Assembly: GCF_007754155.1 (NCBI RefSeq)
Contig: NZ_CP037423.1
Location: 1,984,001 to 2,048,000, forward strand
Length of the DNA stretch: 64,000 nucleotides
Direction of reading: 5' to 3'
DNA from: Stieleria neptunia
Lineage (GTDB): Bacteria; Planctomycetota; Planctomycetia; Pirellulales; Pirellulaceae
The notes beneath the pieces are model-generated. The model was not told the DNA's origin, searched no databases, and saw nothing but the letters and a program-made list of their open reading frames with translations. The translations under genes and the position numbers were made by a program. This document shows, one piece after another, positions 7,444 through 16,297 of this stretch. Each line of letters opens with the position of its first letter. Positions within the stretch are counted from its first letter, which is position 1.

Positions 7444-9087
7444 ATGACACGTTCCGGTTGGTTGATTGAAATACGAAGGCTCGTCGGTCTGGTTGTTTTC
7501 CTTTGCGGATGGGCGGCGGTGCCCCCGTCGGTCTGCCAGGCCCAGACCCGGCGTCCCAATATCTTGATCGCGATCTCCGATGACCAGTCCTATCCCCACG
7601 CATCGGCCTACGGCGACGCCGCGATTCGGACGCCGAGTTTCGATCGCGTGGCCAAAGCCGGCGTGTTGTTTCAAAACGCGTTCACACCGGCGCCAGGTTG
7701 CAGCCCGATGCGGGCCGCTTTTCTGACCGGCCGCGAGATCTGGCAAATCCGTGAAGCCGGGACACACGCCAGTTACTTTCCCACCGACTTGCCGGTCTTC
7801 ACCAGCCAGCTGGAACAGAGCGGCTACCACGTCGGGATGACGGGCAAGGGATGGGCGCCGGGCAAGGCCGTCGGTTGGCCCCACAACCCTGCGGGCAAAT
7901 CGTATGGTAAGCGAAAACTGAAGGCGCCCAAGGGCATCTCCTCGAACGACTACGCCGCAAATTTCGACGACTTCCTCGATGCCCGCGGCGACGACCAACC
8001 GTTTTGTTTTTGGTTCGGCGCTTCCGAACCCCACCGCGTGTTCGGCAAGGGGTTGGGTAAAGCAAACGGCGTCGACACCGACGCGATCTCGGTGCCCAAG
8101 TTTCTGCCCGACGAACCGGAAATCCGCAGCGACATCGCCGATTACATGTACGAGATCCAATGGTTCGATTCGCACTTGGGACGCATGCTCGATCGGCTGC
8201 AGCGAGACGGCCAGCTGGACAACACGCTGGTGATCGTCACCAGCGACAACGGCATGTCGTTCCCCCGCGCCAAAGCGAATTTGTACGAGTACGGGATTCA
8301 CATGCCGCTGGCGATCGCCTGGCCGGCGAGAATTCCCGCCGGCCAAGACACCGATGACCTGGTCAGTTTGATCGATGTGACGCGCACCCTTTTTGCCGCT
8401 GCGGGCGTCGTGCCCGAGCAAGCCGATCAGATGCCGGGAATCAACCTGTTGCCCCGATACAGTGACCGAGCGGACAAAGTCGCGGCGCCCCGAGAGGCAG
8501 TTTTCAGTGGTCGCGAACGTCACTCGTCGTCGCGGTTTCGCACGCTGGGGTATCCCTGTCGCTGCGTCCGGACCGACACGCATCTCTATATCCGCAACTT
8601 CGCGCCCGAACGGTTTCCCGCCGGGACGCCACAGAAATACGACCGCGCCAAATTCGACGAATCGGGCAAGCTGGTCAGCTACGAATTGGGGCCGGCCGAC
8701 GGCGGCTATCACGATATCGATGCCTGCCCGACGCTGGACTGGATGATCGCCAACCAAGATCGACCGGACGTCGCTCGGCTGATGCAAGGGTCGGTCGGCT
8801 TGCGCCCCGGCGAAGAACTGTACAACATCGTCGACGACCCCGATTGTATCCACAATCTGGCCGCCGATCCGACGTTCGGCGAGATTCGAGACCGTCTGTC
8901 CAACCTGCTCGATCGCTACCTGCGTCGTACCGGAGACGTCCGCGTCACTGCGCCCGACAAGGCGAACGTGTGGGAGACCTATCCGCGGGTCAGCGGCTTG
9001 CGCTGGTTCCCGGAACCGGAGTGGGCGCGGCAGCATCCCGAGTGGGTCCCCGAGCAACCGTGGCTGGAAGAGCGCCGGCCGAAGTGA
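7444..9087 (+). CDS. Secreted sulfatase (type I, formylglycine-dependent)
   Basis: A 547-residue enzyme predicted to hydrolyse sulfate esters, probably of sulfated polysaccharides. A signal peptide covers residues 1-33 (cleavage after CQA). The metal-binding pair D46-D47 sits in IAISDDQSY. Cys86 in CSPMRAAFLTGR matches the C-x-P-x-R sulfatase signature; this Cys is converted to formylglycine by a maturation enzyme not found in the window. The second metal site is TSDNGMSFPRAKANLYEYG, and the catalytic Lys/His region is GMTGKGWAPGKAVG. The C-terminal domain is of the N-sulfoglucosamine sulfohydrolase-like kind. The gene directly follows the PAS-AraC regulator. The exact glycan target is not determinable here. 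Confidence 0.95.
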   Translation: MTRSGWLIEIRRLVGLVVFLCGWAAVPPSVCQAQTRRPNILIAISDDQSYPHASAYGDAAIRTPSFDRVAKAGVLFQNAFTPAPGCSPMRAAFLTGREIWQIREAGTHASYFPTDLPVFTSQLEQSGYHVGMTGKGWAPGKAVGWPHNPAGKSYGKRKLKAPKGISSNDYAANFDDFLDARGDDQPFCFWFGASEPHRVFGKGLGKANGVDTDAISVPKFLPDEPEIRSDIADYMYEIQWFDSHLGRMLDRLQRDGQLDNTLVIVTSDNGMSFPRAKANLYEYGIHMPLAIAWPARIPAGQDTDDLVSLIDVTRTLFAAAGVVPEQADQMPGINLLPRYSDRADKVAAPREAVFSGRERHSSSRFRTLGYPCRCVRTDTHLYIRNFAPERFPAGTPQKYDRAKFDESGKLVSYELGPADGGYHDIDACPTLDWMIANQDRPDVARLMQGSVGLRPGEELYNIVDDPDCIHNLAADPTFGEIRDRLSNLLDRYLRRTGDVRVTAPDKANVWETYPRVSGLRWFPEPEWARQHPEWVPEQPWLEERRPK

Positions 9088-9089
9088 CC

Positions 9090-9110
9090 CAGGCTGGAAG
9101 CCTATCCCAC
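9090..9110. repeat. Half-copy of repeat family A
   Basis: The reverse arm CAGGCTGGAAGCCTATCCCA(C) of family A occupies nearly all of the 25-bp gap between the convergent stop codons of the sulfatase (9085-9087) and the MMPL transporter (9113-9115). No forward arm is present, so this copy cannot form the usual hairpin by itself. Confidence 0.8.
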
Positions 9111-9112
9111 GT

Positions 9113-11473
9113 TTAGCGATCCAAACTGCGAACCAGCGCCGGCAGGACGCTTAAGTTGATCAGCGTTCCGATCACCAACGTCCATGCGACCAGCGTCCCG
9201 AAGGTCGCCGTGGGAATGAATTCGCTGGTCGAAAGCACGCTGAATCCCGCGACCAGCGCAAAGGTGGCCAACATCACGGGGGCACCGATGTTGCCGGCCG
9301 CGGAAACACAGGCCTGGCCGGGGTTGCGGCCGATCGATCGTCGACGTCGATAAACCGTCAAGAGATGCACCGAACCGTCGATGGACAGCCCCACCGAGAC
9401 CGCGGCGATCATCGCGGCGCCCATGTTGATCCGGCCGCCGCCGAGCGAAACGGTTGCCAGAACCAAAAAGGCGGGAAGCAGGTTGGGCACCAACGCCGCC
9501 GTCGCCAGACGCAGACTGCGGGTGGCGATGCCCATCAGCAGCCATATCAACAGCGCCGAAACGAGAAAGCAGCGCCATTGGTCCGACACCAGCTGGTCGA
9601 CCAAGCGAGTCATGATCACGTAGTACCCCGTCACGGTCACGCGCTCGGACAAGGATGGATCAGCCAGCGTTTGATCGGACGGCGTTTGATCGGACAGCGC
9701 TTGATCGGTTGTGGTGCGCTCGGACTCCGCTTCCCAGCGTTGCAAATGTTCCGCCGCGATGCGTTGCACGTCGGCGATCAGCGTGCGTTTGGTGTCTGCC
9801 GGCAACCCCTCGGCGCTGCGCAACATGATCCTCAGCTTGCGGCGTTGCGGCGGTTCGCCGATCGGATCTGAGATCAACGCCCCGATGAAGGTTGGCAAAC
9901 GAGTCCGCATGGCGGCGATCCGTACCGATGCCGGCATCCATTTTCCGGCGGACGAACGCCCCAGGACTTCGGTGGCATCGGCGATACTGATCGCCTTGCT
10001 CAGCCCCGCATCGCCGCCGAGTTCGCCGAGCAGGTCGCGTTGAAGCGTTTGCACCTGCAACAGAAAGGGATTGGACAGGGTCGCCGGCACGTCGAGCACC
10101 AGGTCCCAGACGCCGGCTCCCCCCAAGTTGTTTTCGACGTTGCCGTAATCCTGGACGATGGTGCTGTCGACGCGAAAGTTGCGTAGAAAACTGGTTTCGG
10201 TTTCTCCCCGCGTGACGGCAACCACGGCAACGGCCATCACGACGGCCGCACCGGAAACGGTCCATTTGCGATGCCCCGCAAACCAGGCGGCGACGCGAAA
10301 GCAAAGTCGACGCAAGGTGCGCGTCAGCAGATGTCGTGTCGGCACGATGCGCCGAATCCAACGAAGTTCGGGAAGCATCAAACAAGTTGGCGTGAACAGC
10401 AAGATCGCAACAAACACGTTCATCGCCGCCAGTGCAACCATCAATCCGAACTGACGCACGGGCAGGATTTCCGAAAACCAGAGCGCGGCGAATCCCGCCG
10501 CATCGGTCGCGCACGTCCAAAAGATCGGCGCGGCCATCCGTTGCATGACTTCTTCGGTCGATTCGATCTGGGAAAACCCGCGTCCGCGACGACTGTGATA
10601 GCGAACGCCCAAGTGCAGCACCGCGGTGACCGCCACCACCGTGACGATGGCCGTCAAAATGGATGCGATCAACGACAACGAGATGCCGGCCAAAAACATC
10701 GTCGCTTTGGTGATCACGACCGACCACCCGATCACGAGCGCCAACAGCAGCACCAATCGCAGGTCCCACAGCGCCAGGGTCAACACCAGCGATAACAACG
10801 CGACGGTCACAAGCGCCAATCGCGCACCGTCGCGCCGCACCAGCGCGAACGCTTCGTCGACAAGCACGGGTTCGCCGACCAGGGAAACGTCGCGGACCAT
10901 GTGTTGTCCGGACCACCAGGCCGTGATGTCGCGCAGCCCCGCGACGGTCGACGCGGTTTGCCGGTCGTCGATCATCACCACGACGGCCGCGTGCGAATAG
11001 TCCGCCGAATGCGTGTAGCCGGAAAAGATGTCGCTCAGTCCCTTGCCGACCGGGTCATCGGGACGCATCAGTGCCGGAGTCTTGTCGGCCGGCGCTGCCT
11101 CTCCGAGTCCGAAGGGGAGCAACTTGGTTTGATTCATGCCCTCGGCCGCTTCGTTGAGCACCCAAGGCGAGAGGGTCGCGGTGACTCCCTTTAGCGCCCT
11201 GACCTTTTCGGTCAATTGGCGGCTTCGCTCGATGCCGCCTGGCGTCGGCAGCGCTTCGTCGCGGTACATCAGCACCAACACATCGTCTTCGCCGAACCAA
11301 CGCTTCAGGTTTTCGTACTGCTGCAACGTGACGTCTTCATCACCAAACAACGACGACACGCTCTGTTCGGTCGTCAATCGGGTGGAGACGGGATACGCGC
11401 CGGCCAGGGTCACGATGCCGAGGGCCATCAGGACCAATCGCCAACGAATCGCGTATTGAATCAAGAACTGCAT
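9113..11473 (-). CDS. RND/MMPL-family exporter
   Basis: A 786-residue inner-membrane protein with the RND layout: one N-terminal helix (residues ~12-30), a large periplasmic loop, five clustered helices (about residues 220-370, e.g. VTVALLSLVLTLALWDLRLV), another helix near 405, a second periplasmic loop, and a final helix cluster. The last cluster includes GAAMIAAVSVGLSIDGSVHL, which matches the GxSxDxxxH-type transmembrane motif used in proton relay by MMPL/sterol-sensing-like RND proteins. Such proteins export lipids or hopanoid-like compounds. In the second loop a Ser/Asp/Gln-rich stretch (about residues 590-612) comes from short internal DNA repeats at 9663-9712. No adaptor gene is adjacent. 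Confidence 0.88.
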   Translation of the reverse strand: MQFLIQYAIRWRLVLMALGIVTLAGAYPVSTRLTTEQSVSSLFGDEDVTLQQYENLKRWFGEDDVLVLMYRDEALPTPGGIERSRQLTEKVRALKGVTATLSPWVLNEAAEGMNQTKLLPFGLGEAAPADKTPALMRPDDPVGKGLSDIFSGYTHSADYSHAAVVVMIDDRQTASTVAGLRDITAWWSGQHMVRDVSLVGEPVLVDEAFALVRRDGARLALVTVALLSLVLTLALWDLRLVLLLALVIGWSVVITKATMFLAGISLSLIASILTAIVTVVAVTAVLHLGVRYHSRRGRGFSQIESTEEVMQRMAAPIFWTCATDAAGFAALWFSEILPVRQFGLMVALAAMNVFVAILLFTPTCLMLPELRWIRRIVPTRHLLTRTLRRLCFRVAAWFAGHRKWTVSGAAVVMAVAVVAVTRGETETSFLRNFRVDSTIVQDYGNVENNLGGAGVWDLVLDVPATLSNPFLLQVQTLQRDLLGELGGDAGLSKAISIADATEVLGRSSAGKWMPASVRIAAMRTRLPTFIGALISDPIGEPPQRRKLRIMLRSAEGLPADTKRTLIADVQRIAAEHLQRWEAESERTTTDQALSDQTPSDQTLADPSLSERVTVTGYYVIMTRLVDQLVSDQWRCFLVSALLIWLLMGIATRSLRLATAALVPNLLPAFLVLATVSLGGGRINMGAAMIAAVSVGLSIDGSVHLLTVYRRRRSIGRNPGQACVSAAGNIGAPVMLATFALVAGFSVLSTSEFIPTATFGTLVAWTLVIGTLINLSVLPALVRSLDR

Positions 11474-11560
11474 CGCGACAGGCTACGTGGACGCCCTAGG
11501 ACTCGTCAAGCATGCGTCGGGAGGTCATCCCCCCACGCTGATCGACCGTCGGAAGTATAA

Positions 11561-11617
11561 GTGGGATAGGCTTCCAGCCTGTCATGGCGAAAACGACAGG
11601 CTGGAAGCCTATCCCAC
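11561..11617. repeat. Complete palindromic repeat, family A
   Basis: The forward arm GTGGGATAGGCTTCCAGCCT(GTC) and a perfectly matched reverse arm are separated by a short A-rich spacer (atggcgaaaac). It forms a long hairpin in the gap between the divergent MMPL (11473) and GT39-like (11739) genes, so this copy is not at gene 3' ends. Confidence 0.9.
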
Positions 11618-11738
11618 AATCAATCCCCGCCACCGATTCTTTCGACGGTCCTAACACCTTGAGAGCCAACGTAAACGCTGTGAACCGGCATGCCCGACGG
11701 TCGACCAGACTGATAGAATTGTCGGGGTCCGTCCCGCG

Positions 11739-13160
11739 TTGTCGCGTCCAGGTTGTTACCCCAGAGCCGTTCCCTTGCCCTCTCGATCGACCCTGCGAAT
11801 GCTGCTGTTGGCCATCGGGCTGACGCTGTCGATTCGAGGTCTGGCGACGTTTCTTGATCCCGATGCATTCGCCGCCGATCCGGATGCCTATCGCGTGATC
11901 GCAAAAACGCTCCGGCAATCGGGAGTTTTTGGATTGACCGGGGCGGACGGATCGACACGACCGATCGCGTTTCGGCCGCCGCTGTATCCCTGGTTGCTGT
12001 CGATCGGCATGCCCGGCGGACAAGCATCGCGATTGGCCGTCGCAACGCTGCACCTGGTGTTGGCCGCACTGACGTCCTGCTTCGTTTTCCTTGCCACCCG
12101 ACACTACGTGGTGCAACTGAGGGCCGCCGGAAGAACGACTGACGGTCTGCAAGCGTGGCGTAAGCTTCCCGCTTGCGATTCCGGCGACCGCTTGGGTTTG
12201 GCCGCGGCTCTCCTGACGGCGATCGATCCGATTTTGTTGCGGCAATCGGTCGAAGTGATGACCGAAACGCTGGCCGCGACTCTAACGGTCGCGGTGATCT
12301 GGATGTGGAGCCGGTGGGACGCCGAGGATGCGACCACCACCGGGCAGCGTGCTTCGATCTTTTTCCCACTGGGAATCGGGAGCTTGCTCGCGTTGGCGTA
12401 CCTCTGCCGGCCGACATTTTTGGTCTGGGCGGTGCTGCTGGTTCTCGCCACGCCAATCCGTTTTCGAAACCGACGCGGTGTGCGATCGGCGCTGTTGATC
12501 GCTTCGATCGTTGCTCTCGCGGTCGGCGGTTGGACCTGGCGGAACACGCGCGTCCTGGGGCACCCGATCTGGGCCACGACCCATGGCGGGTACACGTTGT
12601 TATTGGCCAACAACGAGTCGTTCTATCGCTATCTTTCCGAAGGGCAATTCGGACAAGCCTGGGATGCCACGTCGTTCTTGAATGCGTACGCGCATCGCTA
12701 CGAGGGGGACCCGCGCGAGGCGGCGTTTTGGCGGCGCGATTGGACCGGGGCACCGAGTTACGACGCAACGGTCTCGGAGTTTGACGATGATCGGTTGTGC
12801 TATGAATCGGCCGTGGCCACGATCACGCGGCACCCGTCTGTGTTTGCATGGTCGGTGGTCGTGCGTGTGGGGCGTTTGTGGAGCCCGTTTCCGCATGCGG
12901 TTGCGGGGCGTTCCACGCCGGCTGCTTTGGCCGTCGGCGTGTTTTACATCGCGCTTTATGTCGCGGTGATCGTCACGGTCGTGCGCCATCGCCGCCGAGT
13001 CTTTGCCGGACGCTGGTGGGCGATCTGGTTATTGGCGATCACGCTGACGGGCGTGCACGCGGTCTACTGGAGCAATTTACGGATGCGAGCCCCGATCATG
13101 CCCGCGATCGCGATCCTGGCGGTGTGTAGTGTGGTCGGGAAGCAACCAGCGGACGATTAG
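11739..13160 (+). CDS. GT39-like polytopic membrane glycosyltransferase
   Basis: About 473 residues. The ORF starts at TTG 11739, but TTG 11775 or ATG 11799 are possible, the latter just before the first membrane helix (MLLLAIGLTLSIRGLATF). The first periplasmic loop has DPDAYRVIAKTLRQSGVFGL and RPPLYPWLLSIG, typical of ArnT/PMT-like (GT39) enzymes where acidic residues bind the sugar donor or metal. About ten helices follow. Such proteins transfer sugars from polyprenyl phosphates on the periplasmic side. Residues encoded by 12155-12183 (AWRKLPACD) derive from a dispersed repeat that is intact downstream at 13160-13215, and the stop codon abuts that downstream copy. The acceptor is unknown. 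Confidence 0.75.
   Translation: MSRPGCYPRAVPLPSRSTLRMLLLAIGLTLSIRGLATFLDPDAFAADPDAYRVIAKTLRQSGVFGLTGADGSTRPIAFRPPLYPWLLSIGMPGGQASRLAVATLHLVLAALTSCFVFLATRHYVVQLRAAGRTTDGLQAWRKLPACDSGDRLGLAAALLTAIDPILLRQSVEVMTETLAATLTVAVIWMWSRWDAEDATTTGQRASIFFPLGIGSLLALAYLCRPTFLVWAVLLVLATPIRFRNRRGVRSALLIASIVALAVGGWTWRNTRVLGHPIWATTHGGYTLLLANNESFYRYLSEGQFGQAWDATSFLNAYAHRYEGDPREAAFWRRDWTGAPSYDATVSEFDDDRLCYESAVATITRHPSVFAWSVVVRVGRLWSPFPHAVAGRSTPAALAVGVFYIALYVAVIVTVVRHRRRVFAGRWWAIWLLAITLTGVHAVYWSNLRMRAPIMPAIAILAVCSVVGKQPADD
12155..12183. repeat. Repeat half-copy in frame inside the GT39-like gene
   Basis: Twenty-eight of 29 bases match the forward arm of the repeat at 13160-13215 (starts GTGGCGTAAGCTTCC). The piece is read in frame and falls between two predicted membrane helices of the glycosyltransferase, presumably in a loop. 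Confidence 0.75.
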
Positions 13161-13215
13161 TGGCGTAAGCTTCCAGCTTGCGATTCCGACACCGCAAGCT
13201 GGAAGCTAACGCCAC
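13160..13215. repeat. Palindromic repeat, family A variant (GTGGCGTAAGC type)
   Basis: The arms are GTGGCGTAAGCTTCCAGCTT and its near-complement AAGCTGGAAGCTAACGCCAC, separated by a GCGATTCCGACACCGC core. The first base is the last base of the GT39-like gene's TAG stop. The element fills the space to the convergent helicase stop (13221), so it may act as a bidirectional terminator. Confidence 0.85.
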
Positions 13216-13220
13216 ACGAT

Positions 13221-15134
13221 TCAGTCACTGCCGAATTCGAACACGCTTCGATAGGCGCCTTGTGCTTCGAAGTACTCGAGCATTCGGCGGTAGAATTCGT
13301 TGCCGCCCAGGGTGGCGCTATCGCCGATCACGATCAGCTTTCGTCGGGCGCGGGTCAGCGCGACGTTGGTCCGCCGGGTGTCGGCCAGGAAGCCGATTTC
13401 GCCGCGATCGTTGCTGCGTGTCAGCGTGATCAAGACGACTTCCTTTTCTCGGCCCTGGAAACCATCGACGGTGTCGATTTCGACGTCACGCAATTCCGGG
13501 CGATTGCGGAGCCAGCGCACTTGCGCCGCGTAGGGTGCGATGATGGCGATTTGATCCGGCTGGACTCCGGCCTCGATCAATTCGGTCGCGAACCGGGTGA
13601 CCAGCTTGCCTTCGCCCGGATTGAGTTTGCTTTCGCCGTCGCGTTCCAGTTCTTCGTTCAGGTTGGCTCCGGCCGTGTCGACCAACATCAACGGCTGTTC
13701 GGTCATCGGCGACGGCTGGACGCCCGCAAGATCGCACAAACGATGCTCGGCAACGCTGCGATCGGCGATCAGCGAATCGTCATAGAACTCTTGTGAAGAG
13801 AACTCCATGATCGGTTCGTTCATGCGGTACTGCACCGTCAGTCGCCGATAGATCGCTTGGCCTTCGCGTTCGATTAACCGATGCATCATCGAATCGCGCA
13901 TCCCTTCGGCCGCCGCCTGGTCGGACAGCACCGTCGGCGGAAGCTGGCAGTGATCGCCGGCCATGACGACCATGTCGGCGCGCAAGACCGCCTGCCAGAC
14001 ACTCGATTCGGTGCACTGGCAGGCTTCGTCGATGACGACCAAATCGAACCGTGCGTCCCCCAACAGGTCTTCGTCGATCGTCGTCGTGGTGCAGATCACG
14101 TCGGACCCTTCGATGACGCCTCGGACGACGCTTCGTTCCAGCGATCGGATTTGGCCGCGGAGATCACCGGCGGTGGAGTACAGCAAACTGCGTCGCTTTT
14201 TTCCGTCCCGCCCGCGATGCGACCGCGCCGCCGATCGCATCAGTTCGGATAACTCGCGGCGCATATCGCGGATCACCGCCGACGACGGGTCGGCGTCGAC
14301 GAGTTCGTCCAGCGTGTGGCCGCGCAGCGATTCGAAGACGCGTGCCGGGTGGCCGACCCGCAGCACGTTGGGCATCATCGCGACCAACCGTTCCAGCAAA
14401 TTGTCCACCGCGGTGTTGCTGGGGGCACAGGCCAACACGCGGTCGCCACGCATCACCGCTTGATAGATGACTTCGGCCAGCGTCGTCGTTTTGCCGGTGC
14501 CGGGCGGTCCATGCAAAATTGCCACGTCGGGTGCGGCCAACGCAAACAGGACTGCGTCCCGCTGTGGCGGGTTCAAATCGCTGCGGAATTCGATCGGGTC
14601 CGGATCGCCGTAACGGATCGGACGCTGGCCCAGCAACAGGTCACGCATCTGCTTGGCCCGTCCGCTGGCGCAGCGGGCCGACGCCATCGCCGCAAGCTGT
14701 CGGCGACGCGTGGTTTCATCGGGTGAAAGATCCAGGCGAAAGTACCTGGCGTCGGGCCACTTTTCCGAAGCCACCTGGATCACCGATTGGCTGCGCCGAC
14801 TGACGACGCCCGCGATCCCCTGGTCGCCCGGATCGTCGGCATCGGAAATCACGACCGGCGAACCGACTTTCAATCGATTCAGCGGCAACGGTTTCCCGCC
14901 GGCTTTGGCAAAATCGAACAGAAACCGTCCGGCCAGCCCCGTCTGGTGGTCTTGAAGTTGCAACCCCAGAATCGTCTCACCGGTCCGTTCGGCGTCGCGG
15001 GTGTTTCGCATCTGCCGTCGCAGCGCCATCCGGGCGCGTTCGGCTTCCGCTTCCAAATCCAACCAGGACGAAAGCACGTCGAAGTAGTCATCGACGCTCA
15101 ATCGGTCGAGTGGTTGTTTCGTGATGATCGTCAT
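13221..15134 (-). CDS. Superfamily 1B DNA/RNA helicase (UPF1/IGHMBP2-like)
   Basis: A 637-residue cytoplasmic ATPase with all SF1 motifs: Walker A GPPGTGKTTT (about residues 209-218), motif Ia ACAPSNTAVDNLLERL, Walker B VIDEACQCTES, motif III AGDHCQLPPT, motif IV region RLTVQYRMNEPIMEFSSQEF, motif V DTVDGFQGREKEVVLI and motif VI NVALTRARRKLIVIGD. An N-terminal ~180-residue beta-rich domain matches the 1B domain of the DNA2/NAM7/SMUBP2 group. These helicases unwind nucleic acids 5' to 3', but the cellular role in planctomycetes is unknown. The start codon overlaps the stop of the upstream DUF1080 gene (ATGA at 15131-15134), implying translational coupling. Confidence 0.93.
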   Translation of the reverse strand: MTIITKQPLDRLSVDDYFDVLSSWLDLEAEAERARMALRRQMRNTRDAERTGETILGLQLQDHQTGLAGRFLFDFAKAGGKPLPLNRLKVGSPVVISDADDPGDQGIAGVVSRRSQSVIQVASEKWPDARYFRLDLSPDETTRRRQLAAMASARCASGRAKQMRDLLLGQRPIRYGDPDPIEFRSDLNPPQRDAVLFALAAPDVAILHGPPGTGKTTTLAEVIYQAVMRGDRVLACAPSNTAVDNLLERLVAMMPNVLRVGHPARVFESLRGHTLDELVDADPSSAVIRDMRRELSELMRSAARSHRGRDGKKRRSLLYSTAGDLRGQIRSLERSVVRGVIEGSDVICTTTTIDEDLLGDARFDLVVIDEACQCTESSVWQAVLRADMVVMAGDHCQLPPTVLSDQAAAEGMRDSMMHRLIEREGQAIYRRLTVQYRMNEPIMEFSSQEFYDDSLIADRSVAEHRLCDLAGVQPSPMTEQPLMLVDTAGANLNEELERDGESKLNPGEGKLVTRFATELIEAGVQPDQIAIIAPYAAQVRWLRNRPELRDVEIDTVDGFQGREKEVVLITLTRSNDRGEIGFLADTRRTNVALTRARRKLIVIGDSATLGGNEFYRRMLEYFEAQGAYRSVFEFGSD

Positions 15135-15907
15135 TCGATTGGCGTTTCTTTCTGCCCGTCACGGATGTACGGTTTGCGGGTTGGTTCGCCCTTGACCGGC
15201 GTCAGTTCGCGCACCCAGATGTTACGGAACCGGACCGGATTGCCGTGGTCTTGGATCGAAATCGGACCTCGGGGCGGGTGCGCCTTGTAGGCCGGCGGGC
15301 GGTTGTACGGCGTATCGCCGAGCAGCTCAAAATGATTCTGGATGACCACGCCGTTGTGGATCGCGGTGATGTAAGCCGGCGACTTCAACGATCCGTCATC
15401 ATGAAACCGCGGCGCGGTCCAGATGATGTCGTAGGTGTTCCACTGGCCGGGGGCACGCATTGCGTTGGCCATCGGAGGTGTTTGTTTGTAGATCGCACCG
15501 GCCTGGCCGTCGTGATAGGTTTCGGCCTGGTAGGAATCCAGGATTTGGATTTCATAGGTGCCCATCAAAAACAGTCCGCTGTTGCCGCGGCCCTGACCGT
15601 TTCCCTTGGCAGGATTCGGGGCCGACCATTCGATGTGAACTTGGCAATCGCCGAACTCGTCTTTGGTGACGATCTGGCCCTTGCCGACCGTCACCACCCC
15701 ATCGGCGACCGGCCAGTTTTCACCGTTTTTCCACTTCGACATGTCGGTCCCGTCGAACAGGACGATGGCATCGGACGGCGGGTCGGCCGCGCTGGGCCCG
15801 GGCTGGACGACCGGGGGAGCCTGCCAGGTGATGCCGTTCAGGTATTCGCCTGCGGAGAGCGGAATCGCCACCAACGCGAGGGACGCGATCAAGAGAATTC
15901 GTGACAT
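15131..15907 (-). CDS. DUF1080 (3-keto-disaccharide hydrolase-type) secreted protein
   Basis: 258 residues from ATG 15907, which opens a signal peptide (MSRILLIASLALVAIPLSAG). Codons upstream of it are not conserved-looking. Family motifs are present throughout: IVLFDGTDMSKWKNGENWPV, VHIEWSAPNPAKGNGQGRGN with NSGLFLMGTYEIQILDSYQ, WNTYDIIWTAPRF, and the terminal PISIQDHGNPVRFRNIWVRE. The last motif (QDHG...FRNIW) is the most conserved part of the family. The stop overlaps the helicase start by 4 bp, an odd pairing of a secreted carbohydrate-active-type protein with a cytoplasmic helicase. Confidence 0.92.
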   Translation of the reverse strand: MSRILLIASLALVAIPLSAGEYLNGITWQAPPVVQPGPSAADPPSDAIVLFDGTDMSKWKNGENWPVADGVVTVGKGQIVTKDEFGDCQVHIEWSAPNPAKGNGQGRGNSGLFLMGTYEIQILDSYQAETYHDGQAGAIYKQTPPMANAMRAPGQWNTYDIIWTAPRFHDDGSLKSPAYITAIHNGVVIQNHFELLGDTPYNRPPAYKAHPPRGPISIQDHGNPVRFRNIWVRELTPVKGEPTRKPYIRDGQKETPIE

Positions 15908-16103
15908 GATTGATTGCACGGCTGGGGGGAGAATTTGGAGGGAGATGATTCGGAGCGGCATTATGGTCGCTCGACGCCGATGCCGCCAGCGTCCGGGCAG
16001 CTTTACTCTTTCACCCGTCTCGCCCGACAAACGCAACTCTGCATCTCAATCCGGACAGAACACTCGCCTGAGGTGAACGCAGCGACAAGGATCGAGAATA
16101 AAA

Positions 16104-16176
16104 CCCACCGATGGCAGCGCGAACCCACGGATGACAGGAGACAAGAAATCCGTGGGGCCGCGCTGCCATCCGTGGG
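16104..16176. repeat. Long intergenic hairpin (29-bp arms)
   Basis: The arms 16104-16132 and 16148-16176 are complementary with three mismatches around a 15-base loop; the core is GATGGCAGCGCG. It lies after the MacB-like operon stop (16298, leftward) and before the DUF1080 start, so it could end that operon's transcript. A related CCATCCGTGGGG piece occurs near 35205. Nothing else is seen in 15908-16297. Confidence 0.75.
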
Positions 16177-16297
16177 CTCAGTGGTGACCCTTTTTTCGCT
16201 CCGCAAACCTAACCCGATTTTCAAACCTGGACGGAACGCTCGACACCAACGTGCGTCCGGCTCATTCACGATGTTGATAGAGCGTGATCGGGTTGTG

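Noticed and set aside
7375..9057. 560-codon open frame antisense to the sulfatase
   Set aside because: The plus strand carries all sulfatase motifs; the antisense product has no recognisable motif.
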